A stretch of DNA of 64,000 nucleotides. Source: Bactericera cockerelli (lineage: Eukaryota > Arthropoda > Insecta > Hemiptera > Triozidae). Below, one piece after another: positions 49,791 to 61,975 of the stretch; the first letter of the stretch is position 1; the number at the start of each line of letters is the position of its first letter. The DNA lies in the NCBI GenBank assembly GCA_024516035.1, contig CM044960.1:20352668-20416667 (forward strand), in the 5' to 3' direction. The notes beneath the pieces are model-generated. The model ran no database searches. It had not been told where the DNA came from and saw only the letters and a list, made by a program, of their open reading frames with translations. A program made the position numbers and the translations under genes.

Positions 49791-49855
49791 GGTCATCGAG
49801 TGGCGCAATAGGCTAGCGCGCATGGTGACCTGGGTTCGATTTCCGGCAGGATAGG
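49791..49855 (+). mobile_element. tRNA-like SINE head
   Basis: GAGTGGCGCAATAGGCTAGC resembles an A box and D-arm region. CCTGGGTTCGATTTCCGGCA is a good B box with a TPsiC-like loop. The anticodon region is shortened and no acceptor stem closes, so I read it as a SINE head. Confidence 0.5.
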
Positions 49856-50231
49856 ATTTTTTCTGCTCTGTATGTACTCGTACTTAGATGACCTGGGTAC
49901 TTGATTTATTATTATAAATAGAAGCGAGAGTAAAATACTTGTAAAATCAACCAGAATGTGGATAAATCACCTGATCAGTGCTGTTATAGATGCCTGGTAC
50001 ACTATACATATACAATATAAATCCTATAATTTTCCTATCATTTTCGATGTACGTACCTATTTGTATTTATGTACTTGGAATGAATTCGAGGTGTTAAAAC
50101 AGACAAGTTTTGATTTTGGTTAGGTGTTTATTTTGGGGAGGAACCAAGCATGATTCAGGTGAGATGATGAGGTCTCACGATTATTAAAATGTGCTTCTTC
50201 CTTACAAATTTCAGAGAGGTTTTGATTATTT

Positions 50232-50460
50232 TTTAACGTCCCTTTAACATCTAGGTCATTCGAGATGGGGGTTTTACCCTCCATTGGTGCCATCGACAAT
50301 GGTGCTGACTGATTTTAAAATCTGATTTTATCACTTCAACCTGATTTTTCTTTCCTTTGGTTTTGAAGCTTAAAAGCACTGTCAAATCAACTTCTATCAT
50401 TATCTAGTCAAGAGTTGCACCCTTTTCTACTCACATTGACCTCAGTAAACCTGAGAAGGG
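50232..50460 (-). mobile_element. 5S-SINE tail remnant, reverse orientation
   Basis: In reverse complement the tail landmarks of the 5S-SINE appear in order: CTCAGGTTTACTGAGG, then GGTCAATGTGAGTAG and, after a diverged stretch, AATGGAGGGTAAAACCCCC and GTTAAA. The 5S head itself is absent or unrecognisable. Confidence 0.65.
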
Positions 50461-52734
50461 CTGGAGTATACATTCAATCAATCTATATTCATGCCTTCTC
50501 CTTGCTCGGCGTTACATACCTCTAATTTCAGTAATCCATCGAGAACTGGTGCAGTCAAGGTAGGGTTTCGCTAGCATTTGTGGTTTACTAGCTGTTAGGA
50601 CTGCCTCTAGCTTATTCAGGTATTTCAGGTCCTCGATTGATCATGAGGACCCGAGTTATTTCTCGAGTTGAGGACCCGAGTTGAAAAATCCACAAACTAT
50701 TAATCCAGCCTTCGCTGTCAACAGAAAAACATGTAGATCCGTGTTACAGCGATATTTCAGCGATGGGGTCAACAATAAAAACCCGCGGTCCCGTCTCATA
50801 AAAGACGTGTCTGGTCAAAGAGATATGAAACCAAAAAAAAGGAAGTGAAAAAGGAATAAAAAGTGTTGTGCTGTTCTGGAGCTACACAACCAACTTTTAG
50901 AAGTTTAATTTGTAGCTATTATTTGTTTAGGCTGCTCTGCAGAGTATTATCCCTGAAGTTTTAATTTATTAAACATGACTATTATTTTACATAATAAATA
51001 TCTCTTCTATTAACACTATCTATCTCTTCCTATATGTTAGTGTCTAACACTGTAAATGCTTGTGGTCCATACTGGATTATAAAAAGGTATAGTAAAATCA
51101 TAGATTTGCTTTTTGAAAATGTAAACTCTTTGGTTCTAGTGGGTGTATAGTGTTCACTGGTCTACATATTTCTATGGTTCTATGATCATATAATGGTTAT
51201 TGTAATAGACTTCTTCAAAGTCTGAATTAGCAGTGATAATTATACTAAAGTTTTATTATAATTAAATGAATGTTACATGAATGAAACTTATATTGATCTA
51301 CCTATAATGATATTAAATTGAATAGCCTTGTTCAAACATACGAGAATTTTACTGCGCTTTGAAAAGAGCTATCACAGGTGTTGAAAACTGAAGAGACTGG
51401 GAGAGCTTTATATTTCCAACTTGTCAGTAATCATTATATTGGTAACTGTTCTTCTTTTATTTGAACAAGATTCATTGGCCACGCCCATTAATTAAATTAA
51501 TACACAACATACTCCCAGATCATAGTCGTTTTTATCTTTCGAAATCTGTGCATGCTAAATCAGGCACTTTGGAATTTTCTATAACATTTCAATGTTTTTT
51601 TTCTTCTCACTCTCTTTCTTTTACTTCTTCGTTTTCTTCTCTTTTTATTTTCAACTATGGCATTATAGAAAAAATTGAAAAGAATAAAGTTGAAATAGTA
51701 TTACATATTATGATATAAATGTTCTAAAAATGTTTTAAAGCTAGATCTTGTGCACCTTTGTTTAGTTTCTTTGAATGTAGATGGAAACTTATTCTTAAGT
51801 ATGTTTGTGATGCATTTCCTCAGTATCAAGCTTGCCTTTTCATTTTCCTTCCCTCCTATTGAGTGATTTAATTCAATTTATTTTGACATGTTATGAAAAA
51901 AAAATTCTTTCCTTTTTTTGACCTCTGATGAAGAAAATCTTTCACCTCTGACCTCATAAGATCATTGGACTGAAAACTGAAGTACTGACAAATCTTGAAA
52001 TTTCAATAATATGCTCAAGCTCATGTCTGTTGTGTAATGCTAAGGAGTAGATCAGGTTTGACGGTGTGTCAGTGTACTTTTTGTTCTAAGTTATCAAATT
52101 TTATATGAAAAGACATATTTTCTTTTCTATTCAGTAGCACAATGTCTCTGCCAAAAGATTATTTGAATATTAAATATCGTTTCTTCTTCAGCAATTGATC
52201 ATGCTTGGTCCATGTCGGTACGACCATTGTGCTGAATCTTATCAGACATAATATAGCTGACAAAGTTCATTCGCCCCTAGCTGTAGGAGACATGTAAGAA
52301 TCCCACAAACACCCAGTATCGTATGATTCAACCAAAGGGGTAAATTTCACTTTGAAAGGAACACAAAATAATTTTGCACGGTAGTCAATCAAAATGCTTC
52401 TGCACTACGAATGTACCGACCTCAATTTTGTTGCAACATTTTGTAAACTCTCCATTGTTTTGTATTGTTTCTTAAAAATCAAATAGGATTGAGCAATCGA
52501 GGATGTCACAATGCAGAGAATTTGAAGGTTTGACTAATTGATGTGTGCTGTGTCAAAGACCACGCAATTTCCCTTGTATGCTCTCATCACTTGTCAGCCT
52601 ATCTGAAGTCGAACAATCCTGAGAAAACTAATCGAAATTGAATTTTAAATCCAAACAATGTCATGGGAAAAGCATAATTTTCATCTCTTGGAAGAGGATT
52701 GTGGTGGTCATCGATCTGTCTGTTTTCAAAGTCA
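50461..52734. other. AT-rich non-coding stretch
   Basis: No gene is recognised. A short direct repeat GAGGACCCGAGTT occurs at about 50644 and 50668. Confidence 0.45.
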
Positions 52735-52870
52735 CATGACTTTGATGGAGAGGTGGTGATGGTTCTTTGATGGGATGGGAAGGTACAACACAGACCACAA
52801 GCGTCTACAGTAGCTCCTGTTTCATTGCTACGAAATAAAAAAAGCTGTGAAACACTCGTCCTTGATAAAA
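52735..52870 (+). mobile_element. SINE of the CTACAGTAGC-tail family, 3' half
   Basis: CAACACAGACCACAAGCGTC, CTACAGTAGCTCCTG, CTACGAAATAAAAAA and GCTGTGAAACACTCGTC match the minus-strand copy at 11036-11250 block by block. The head is lost or replaced. The minus frame at 52599-52913 is read through this SINE and is not a gene. Confidence 0.75.
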
Positions 52871-53589
52871 AGTCCAATGCATCAAGAGAAAAACCCTTTT
52901 TCTGATTCAACAAATGTTCACCTCAACTGAAACTTACTGATCTCCAGTGTCCATACAAAGAGGCCAATATTTTACAAGAGCCTCCAGAAGCCACATTTTT
53001 TGCTCTCTTCCTCAAAGAGACATTTCAAAAAGATGATAATTTAAGATGATACAGTAAATCTTAATTCTTGACCCTTCATATATTTCTCTCAGTAATCCTT
53101 TTTCTCAAGATTTACCACCATAACTATGAACTTTCAGCTTAACTATTTCATACTCCATGCTCTTGAAAAGCCTATGGAGGCTACCTCTCTGATGTCAGGT
53201 CCTAATTGTGCAGTTTATAATAAGTTCTTGGTAAATAGGAAGTACATGGGCAGTATGATTTCAATTATTCCTCATGCACTAGTACGTAGGAGATGCATAG
53301 ATAGTCAGCATGGTATTTATGAATGAATTAAGATGATCTTACTATTACTATTAGAATAGAACTTTTCATAACTCATTGTGTAGTATCCGTAGTAAGTAAC
53401 AATAATATGTATGCGTTTTCTTGATCTTCATTCATACTGAAACCACAACTCATCATTACGGCGGTGTTAATGTTAAATTGAAACTGTTCAGTTCAGTTTA
53501 TTGTGTCTTGAGTAAAGTTCAATTGTTTCTTGGGTTTCTTCTGTTAAGTTAAATTGTTTATCTAAGTCCAATGAAACAATAAAATAACA

Positions 53590-54514
53590 TACGAGGTTTG
53601 GCTATTAAGTTCGTAGACTCTTTCCATAAAACGATGTGTGTTTAACTTACCCAACTTTAGTAGTTTTCCCCTTCAATGTACTCCTCTCCTCTAGCCCTAC
53701 AACGTTCTAAGCAAATTTTTCATTGATCGAAACAGTGGTGGAGCTCATTTTGTGTGAGGCCTTTCAAGACTTTTGCCGGTTTTTTCTTAACGTCATTTAC
53801 GCTGTCAAATCTGCTACCTTTCAGGATAGATTTGATTTTTGGGAATAAGTAAAAGTCGTACGGGGCCAGGTCGGTTGAGTAAGGAGGGTGTTCCAACACT
53901 GGGATGCTGTACTTGGATAGGAACGTCTTCACGGAGAAGGCATTGTGGACTGGCGCATGGCATCATTTTTGCGCAAACTTTTGTCATGTTGAAATTTTCG
54001 TGCAAAATTTGTCTCACACATTATCTATTAATTTTAAGTGTATCAGCCATTAGTCCTAGAGTTAATTTACGGTCAGAACGAATCATAACACCAATTTTTT
54101 TCAATGTTTTCGTCAGTTGTTGAGGTTTGGGGGCGACCAGGACGTGGATCGTCCTCAACATCTTCCTGACCACCTTGAAACCGTTTAAACCACTTATAAA
54201 GCGTTGATCTTTTCAAACATGACTCCTGGTACACTGTCTTTAACAACAAAAAAAAGTTTTACCAGCAAGTTTTACGTAAAATTCAATAATGACTCGTTGC
54301 TCAACGTTTGTATCAATCATAATTCCGGCAAAATTAGAAAAGGTGTCTTGCGCGTCGGGCTATTACAACAGAACTAATTACAGTACAGGCATGTGACAGC
54401 TATCAATCAAAACACAAGATTTGAAGCTTTCTAAACATGTTCATCACATCTTCCTAGCATGGACAGCTTTTGCGTAGCGGCTCGCGTCTACGAACTTAAT
54501 AGCCAAACCTCGTA
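53590..54514 (-). mobile_element. Internally deleted mariner transposon (irritans-like)
   Basis: The ends read TACGAGGTTTGGCTATTAAG and its exact complement, with TA at both margins, the mariner target. At 925 bp it is shorter than the roughly 1.3 kb usual for mariner. The minus-strand transposase is in pieces. N-terminal DNA-binding sequence includes YKWFKRFQGGQEDVEDDPRP and GRPQTSTTDE. Then comes RQILHENFNMTKVCAKMMP, which jumps directly into the part just before HPPYSTDLAPYDFYLFPKIK, near the C terminus. The intervening catalytic core with the first two acidic residues is gone. Stops and shifts break the rest: several stops occur upstream of YKWF, and one precedes CVRQIL. The copy cannot make transposase but keeps both ends, so in principle it could be mobilised in trans. 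Confidence 0.92.
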
Positions 54515-54799
54515 TCTATACTCAATGATAAATTTTATATTTATCATTAATACATCTAACTTAAAGTACGTCCCGATTTTCCTTTTCTCTTTTCTGAGGT
54601 TGTCCATCGTTGAGGATTTATTGACATGGATATCTCAAAGTCAAATTTGTTTTTCTAATCAGACTTTCCTAGTACAGCTAGCAATATAATTCACATAATG
54701 ACATTTTTTTTGAGTAAGTAAAAAATGTTCCATACAAAAATCACCAAGCTGGCTAAATGCCAGAATTGAAAAATGAGCGTGCTGTGAGTTTCATCATTT

Positions 54800-55592
54800 G
54801 GGCGATTACGAACTCCACCTAATTGACCTTTGCATACTCGAACTCCACCTAAATGAACATTTTCGCATGTCGCACTCCACCGATTTCAAAAAAGGTTGCA
54901 ATACGAACTCCACCGATTTGTATTTTTCTACACCCCGTATAAGGTTTTTTTTACTTTAGTTCATTCATTCTCATGCATAGATTGGAGCTTATATACTTTA
55001 ATAAATACTAAGAAGGCCATGCCTCAAGAATATAGTAGGGTTAGGTGAAATACATAGAAGGCCATGCCTCAAGAATATAGTAGGGTTAGGGATAATACAT
55101 AGAAGGCCATGCCTCAAGAATATAGTAGGGTTAGGTAAAATACATAGAAGGCCATGCCTCAAGAACATAGTAGGGTTAGGGATAATACATAGAAGGCCAT
55201 GCCTCAAGAATATAGTAGGGTTAGGTAAAATACATAGAAGGCCATGCCTCAAGAATATAGTATAGGGTTAGGTAAAATACATAGAAGGCCATGCCTCAAG
55301 AATATAGTAGGGTTAGGTAAAATACATAGAAGGCCATGCCTCAAGAATATAGTAGGGTTAGGTAAAATACATAGAAGGCCATGCCTCAAGAATATAGTAT
55401 AGTGCTGACATTACTGTTAGAATTAAATATAATATATACTGTGTGTCTCCGAATCATAAAATCCATGTTTTCTTCTTTTTACCTAATTCAAAATCGGTGG
55501 AGTAGGTATAATAAAAAAAGGGGAAGTTCGTATGAGACACTTTGAGCCCGTCCCTCTTTCGGTGGAGTTTTCGGTGGAGTTCGATGCTGCCC
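54800..55592. mobile_element. Non-autonomous transposon with 8-bp TSD and internal minisatellite (copy 2)
   Basis: CATCATTT at 54792-54799 and 55593-55600 brackets 793 bp. The termini are GGGCGATTACGAACTCCACC and, inward on the other strand, GGGCAGCATCGAACTCCACC. The motif CGAACTCCACC, or a close variant, recurs four times at the left end (54808-54920) and in inverse at the right (55494-55582). The core is the 45-bp minisatellite, reversed relative to copy 1. Size, TSD length, subterminal repetition and core agree with 7266-8056, but the terminal motif differs. No coding sequence is present. Confidence 0.8.
55011..55400 (-). repeat. 45-bp minisatellite, eight units plus a partial unit
   Basis: Units start at 55011, 55056, 55101, 55146, 55191, 55236, 55283 and 55328, with a partial at 55373-55400. 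The sixth unit is 47 bp because of an extra two bases. Each contains AGAAGGCCATGCCTCAAG and TAGTAGGGTTAGGTAAAATA. The reverse complement matches the array at 7456-7815. A minus-strand open frame of repeated RHGLLCI units is a by-product of a repeat length divisible by three. Confidence 0.95.
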
Positions 55593-55931
55593 CATCATTT
55601 ACCTAAAAAATTTAGAGGAAGGTATATTTGAAATCAGGACATACATGTACAATTGTACATATTGATTGTACATGCATATGTACATCGTGATTCGTGATGC
55701 ACAGAACACTGAAGAGGAAAGAACAAAACTGCATACTGCATTTAATCCCATTATCATGATGCACTCGCAAAATCACGTACCATGAACTCAGACAATCATG
55801 GAAAGAAACCAGAACAATAAGAAGTATTAGTAACCCGAAATGCGTGAATAATATCCAAAGTGTACCGAATATTTAATGAGCAAAAATTTATTTCAATTTT
55901 TAAAGGAACAGCGTAGGTATTTTGATTTTGA

Positions 55932-55954
55932 TTTTTTTTTTTTTTTTTTTTTTT
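55932..55954. repeat. Poly-T tract (23 bases)
   Basis: A homopolymer run followed by a short direct duplication, GAAGATTTTGAAAT.AAAT. No element body is identified. Confidence 0.7.
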
Positions 55955-56477
55955 GAAGATTTTGAAATTAAATGAAGATTTTGAAATACTTTTAAATAAT
56001 TTTACTCTGCAAATGTCATTCGTATATGTAAAGCTGTTGCAAAAGTCGGTTCCTATTTAATACAACTTTCAAACTACTTAATGACTTTAAAATTTGTGTT
56101 TTAATTTGAAACCACCAACCTAGATAACGCTACAGGTTCTAAGGTTGGTGACAATCATATAATAATTAGGTATTGAAATTTTAAATGGTTTCATCAAGAT
56201 TTTACCACACTGAGCGAACTATGCTTTCCTATAGATTTCGATATTATGAAGGTTATTGTACTTTTCATGTTCATTATGATGGTTGATTCTTAGAATTTTT
56301 TCCTCACTAAGTATTGAGAAAAACCTGAAGCAACTCTCAAAGTTGCATTCAGTTTTCACGTTTTTTAAGAGACTAAACTATGAGGAAGTATTCTATTCGA
56401 AGTCACTTGGTTTCTCTACAATTTATGTAGATATACCTACAATGAGAAATATAGGAAGTGTTAAGGATATCCGGAAG

Positions 56478-57687
56478 CAGTGCCGGATTAAGGCTGCGCG
56501 GGGCCCTTGGCAATTTCAAGGCGCGGGGCCCCAAAATTGTACTGAGTTTATTCCAAAATACTATTTTTAGAACCTTGAAATCGAAGCAAAGTATCCTGAG
56601 CACCAATCCATAATAGTATCCAAAACGACGTTTGTAACACCAAAGGCAACATTTTTCCGAATAATAGTAGAAATATCTAAATATGTATTATGAAAAGAAT
56701 ATGTGTAGAAAGATGTCATTAGGTAAGATGTGTAGAAAGTAGATCATCGATTACTATGAAGATTTTATCGCTAGTATTGAATGCTAATTTTTTTTAAAGG
56801 TAACTTTCAAAATTAATTCCAAACAATCAAAAGGCACTTTTAAAATGCCCAAAGATTTTTTTTCTTATAAAGGTACTAGAATTGCATGTCTTGAAAAACA
56901 ATCCAAACCATCAAGATAAGTAAATTTGACGGTGCCGCAGGCGAAATTTTTGCAAAGTTATGGGGTAAAGTACTCGGAAAATAGATAGAAAAAGATATCT
57001 TGAAAAATTCATTAAAAGCGCAGCAGGCGGCTATAATGAAGATCATCGGTTAAGATGTCGATAAAGCCGATCAAAAGTTTGATGGCAGAGATTACCTAAG
57101 GCGATAATCACGTCCTTTGTCAATATTATTCTTTTCAAATACGAGTAATTATATTATATTATATAAAGAGCCGCAGGTAATAGGTAGTTATCTAAAGATC
57201 TACCTATTTTCATATATGTGGTCCATTTTAAGGGGGTCCCGTGGTTTTTCTTTTAACATTTTGCTCAACTGGCCGTGATTTTATCTAATATTAAAATCCA
57301 GAAAAACCGAGTTAAAGGTCATTCAAACACTTACAATTTATGTAAGCTGCCCGAAAGGCGGGGCCCCCAAAATCGGGGGGAACTTGGCATCTAACAAATC
57401 TGACATATTGTTAGGTAATCCGCGAATTTCTATGTGGTTGATCATTGTTTATTCAAGGAATAGATAATAATAGGGAGCCCCGCGCTTTTCTTTCAATTTA
57501 TGTACTTTGTTGTCAGTGTGTTTTTTCACTTTTATTTCTTCTTCTTCTTACTCATTATTCAAAAGTACCTAGTGTAAGCTTTTAAAACAACTCATAATAT
57601 CTAGTGTAAGCTGCTCAAGCGCGGGGCCCCCTAAAGCGCGGGGCCCTTGGCATCTGCCAAATCCGCCATATGGGTAATCCGGCACTG
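56478..57687. mobile_element. hAT-like non-autonomous DNA transposon, 1210 bp
   Basis: The ends CAGTGCCGGATTA and TAATCCGGCACTG are perfect inverted repeats with the CAGTG start typical of hAT elements. The 8-mer TCCGGAAG flanks both sides exactly (56470-56477 and 57688-57695), as hAT insertion predicts. The motif GCGGGGCCCC and its variants recur near both ends and inside (around 56500, 56521, 57358, 57620 and 57635). A LINE-3'-like stretch, AGATTACCTAAGGCGATAA, is embedded near 57090. No transposase is recognisable. Confidence 0.88.
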
Positions 57688-57695
57688 TCCGGAAG

Positions 57696-60600
57696 TTTAG
57701 TATCTCCGTACTCTTGTTTTGTGGTGAGTAATTTATTAATTAGTTAATGAATTAGATGATTATTTCAGATATTATATGTATATGATCACAAGAGTCATAC
57801 ATCTTATTGACTAGCAAAGCTCTAACCATGTACAGAGATTTAATACATCAAGGTATGGACGTAATCAGTGATTTTTGTATAGTTCTTCTCACTTTCCGGA
57901 TACCTTTCGAAATTTTCGTACACTGTCATCTTATTTGTATTTTAGATTCACAAGAACGTATAAAATATTTGAAACCATCCTTTTACCATGTGTGTGTATG
58001 TTACATCTTAATGTGTTTTTCATTTACACCTACTTATTCATCAGTGATTTCTACAAAATATGCTTTTGTTTATTAATAATTGAAATGAGTATATCACTAA
58101 AATAATTTACTTTACATTTTATTTTTATTTTAATCCAAATTAAAACCTAGATTTCATTATTTTACTGAACTTATAACGGACAAAGAATTCTTTCCTCCGG
58201 ATTTGTGCTCTTTGCTGAATACATACGTATATAAGGAGTGGACCAGTATTATGAACTGACCCAGGTAGGAACTAATAGGTACCTAGTGCACCTGGCCATA
58301 AATAAATCCAGGTTAACGCAAGCTAAACTTGTTTTCACATTCGAGTAAACTAATTACCTACCTACTGAAATTTAATTAATGAAAAATTTGAACTTCCTCT
58401 CTTATGTTCGCAGGTAAGCTAATATCCTGAATTTTGACTACCTTCGATAGTTACCTCCGCTAGAGCTACAAAGTTGAGGTATGATAATATACCTCAACTC
58501 TCCCCTCTCCCTCCTCTCTTTCAGAGATTTTGCAAAAACATGTTACAAAAGTAGAAAAAGAGGGGGATCCTCAGATAGTTTACAAGTGGTCGTATAAGGG
58601 TTGCAATTAATTGGTTATTTTGAACCACAAAACCCTCAAAGTAGCGTTCAAAGGCGGGAACCGAACCCCATTCTTGGATAATTTTTGACTTATCCAGTTT
58701 TCACAGGATATGTTTGAAAGTGAAAAGGAAAGCGAATGAAGTCGTCACTGGGGATGTCAATACACTATCAATTATGATGAAGTACGATACGCCCGAGTGA
58801 TTGCATTGTGGTGAGATGTTCTGTTGTATTAAAAACAGGGGACCTAACCCTTTCTTTTCTGAAGCGTTTATAGAAGAAACCTCAGATTAAGAAGAGAAAG
58901 ATGATACAAGCGGGAATGATGTTTACGAAGATAAAGGACACACAGAACAATAAATAAATAGGTAAAAAATAATAATCATGAACACTGAGTAGCACGAAAT
59001 GAATTTTGAAAATTTTCACAATTCTTCCTCCTTCTCACAGTCTATTAGGAAAATGTTTCGATTTCAATCTGGCGGAGAATAGCTTCGGAGCTCCTCATGG
59101 TTGACAAATTTTCAATATGCGTTTTATGTTTCTAAAGTTTCTATTGAAAAATGTTCTGAAATTGCCATTACCTACACAATAATATAATAATTGTTTCCAA
59201 GAACAAAAAGCGTCTTGTCAAATCACTAACATCGAAAAGCCTTAACACCGTGCCCACCTGTCCACTGATCTATAATTTACATAGTTTCATGTCTGATTGA
59301 AGTAAACCGCGGTTTTCAACATCATTACATTAAGTAAGTGTTCAAACAAATTAATAGGTGTTAAATGCTAATAAATTGTGCGGTTGATATATTTCGCCTT
59401 TTTTATGTCTTATTCGAAGTATTCTAGATTTAGAAAATGTGAACTTATCTCCTCGCACGAAGGATTAGAATCATGTGAATATTGACTTGTTGACCAATCC
59501 AATAGGTAATGGTAATAGCTGCTATAAGCTGTCGATTCTGGCTACTTTATCCTAATTGCCCTGTCATTACAGCACCTCCAGATATCACTCAAGATGTTTT
59601 CCACTTTGGCTTTTATGTTGCGATAGCCTCCAGCACAAGCCAGCACTTGTTGCGGACAACACTGGAGTACGCGGCTGCTCTGGCTAAGTGTTTTCTGATC
59701 GTAATGAGTTGGAAATGGTTGCCAGCCAGCCCTTCCCACAAGATTTCTTGCAGCAGCAAATTACCTGGCTAATTAGGTGCAGGAGATCCATCTCTTGTTA
59801 TAATGTTCTAGTTAGGTAAATAGATAGACTAGGATAATAATATGAATAAAATAGATGAAAGAGATGATTAGCTGTGTGCAACATGCAGAGTTGCATTCAG
59901 GAGATTGCGTGTTTAGATCCCGTTTCCCAATTAAGAGAACGGTTTTCTTCGAAGATGTAGTGTGAAAAAATAAAATTGTGATAAATAAAAATTATCGGCA
60001 CTTACATACTTATTAGTTTCTACTTTGTAATAATTATATTTTTCTTTTGTCTAAACGCTAGGATGAGAAAGCTTGGATTTAGATACCTGCCATCACAGTA
60101 ACCACAGGCATTGCTCGGTTATTAAAACTAACTTGGTAAATTGAGACATGACCTCAAAGAAATTCTTTGGACAAAAGATGATAAAAAATATTAGAATAAA
60201 AAAAAAACCACTTTGAAAACCATTTAAATTTGAATGAAAGAGATAAATAAAATAGAGATACATGGAAATGATCAAATTAGAATGGAGGGTTTTTCATACT
60301 AATATCAGAATTATTATAAAATACGTATAAATAAATACCAAATATGTATTTAATTGATCTCTGTGGTATTCTAAGCTTCCTTCCAGGATTAGAGAGAATA
60401 AAGAAAACATATTCCTCTATCAATCTCTCCAACAATCAAACAAATCAAACGAATAAAGGGATGATGAAAAAATATTATTAAAATCCATAAAATCATTTAT
60501 TTAGTTACAGGGGTTGGATTTGGTGTTGGTTTCTAATGATTGATTTCAAACAAAGATAAATGAAGAAATAATAGAAGTGATAACCGAAGGAATTACTTTA

Positions 60601-61844
60601 AAGAAAAGAAAAGTAAAGAGTTATCTTGACTTTTGGTGAGAATTTCGTTTTGTTGGATTTAACACAAAAGTGAATTGTATGTACAGTTTCATTTCGTGAA
60701 AACTTGGAGAGAGCTCACTTGGGAAAAGTCAATGTGAATGGTGTGAAATGAGTGATAATGAATTAGTGTGTTAATCGATTCAGTCCCCTGTAATTCCTAA
60801 TGATCAAATTTCTATTTTCTCAGCACTCATAAGTGTACAATCTTTGTGAAAATTTCAAATAATAATTTTCATCATATTTTGAATGAAAGGACATTCCTAT
60901 ACATGTACAAAATTGTACATGTTCTGTTCATAGTACATCATTTATTTAGAATTTAATATGTATTTATTTTTTCCATTTTTTTTGGTTTGAAGTAGAACAT
61001 AGAACTATACCAGCAAAGTTTATCTCTGCATTATTATACTGAAAATGACAATAATAGGGTATGTGTAAATGAATTTAGCATTAAAAAATTGTATAATCCA
61101 TTATGCAAAATTCTTTTCTTGTAATTAAAAAAAAATAGAACAGCGTTATAAGAAGTAATGAAGATTGTTATGTGCTTATAGAACAGATTACTTGTAGGAT
61201 GTTTAGATGTTTACAGACAAATACTTGGTTTGTTTTCGAATTAGAACAGGAAAGTGTTCACCTCACTATACTTCAATAAATTTGCAATATGTATCCGCAA
61301 ATATTCAGCACACGATGATTCAAATTTCACAAGTCTAGTAAGGTAACAGTACTCTCCAGTAATGTGGTGATTAATCATATAAACCTTCTGTTAGTTGTTT
61401 TTTTTTAAGTAATTGGGTTATCTATGTCAGAGAAGTTACAGTTTTAATTTTGCAATAGATTTATTCTTGTTGCATGTTCTAAGACCTACCTAAACATGTC
61501 TATTTATCTTAGCCCTATTGATGTGATACACAATACACATGCACATACATTAATAGCACAAATTTCCATATTTGCTAACTAGCGTAGGAAGCAGCCAGTG
61601 TTGCTCAGTTTCACAAATAAAAACAATACTTTCTCTTACCTATAATATTTTTGGCCTAAGAACCTTCCTCATTAGTTTTATGCATGTGAGTAGCAACATT
61701 TCATAAAAGTTTCATCAGGCAGGATCGGATAAATGATAAATACATTGGCAATGCAGGGACAAAGGAACAGACATTTTTGTGTTAAGACGGTATAACTGTG
61801 CCAGTCAATATTGAATCCATCCAAACAAGTTAGTATTTTTTAAC
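57696..61844. other. AT-rich non-coding stretch with one GC-richer island
   Basis: No gene is recognised. A second, weaker splice-like junction is listed separately. The island at about 59505-59775 is distinctly GC-richer and open on both strands for 60-90 codons without a known motif. A tRNA-like patch, GAGATTGCGTGTTTAGATCC, occurs near 59900. Confidence 0.45.
58392..58420 (+). promoter_or_regulatory. Weaker candidate recursive splice site
   Basis: CTTCCTCTCTTATGTTCGCAG is followed directly by GTAAGCT. The pyrimidine tract is interrupted, so it is less convincing than the site at 31232-31260, but it has the same strand and layout. Confidence 0.25.
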
Positions 61845-61975
61845 AATATAATTTTTGTAATCACAGTCACAATTACTCCAACTTCCCTCACTAAATTTCT
61901 GCCGTGCTTGGAACTCGAACCACGGACCTCCAGGTTACGAGTCCGACGCCTTTTCCATCGAGCTACTGAGTCTTT
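61845..61975 (-). mobile_element. tRNA-derived SINE, reverse orientation
   Basis: On the minus strand: A box TCAGTAGCTCGATGG, then CTCGTAACCTGGAGGTCC and B box GTGGTTCGAGTTCC. A body follows with GTAATTGTGACTGTGATTAC. Head and body match the copy at 13580-13708. The extra spacing and missing acceptor pairing argue against a tRNA gene. Confidence 0.7.

Noticed and set aside
52599..52913. 104-codon minus-strand frame
   Set aside because: It is read antisense through a SINE copy shared with 11036-11250 and 22821-23060.
54998..55252. Minus-strand frame of repeated RHGLLCI units, resembling a repeat protein
   Set aside because: It is read through the 45-bp minisatellite; any frame stays open because the unit length is divisible by three.
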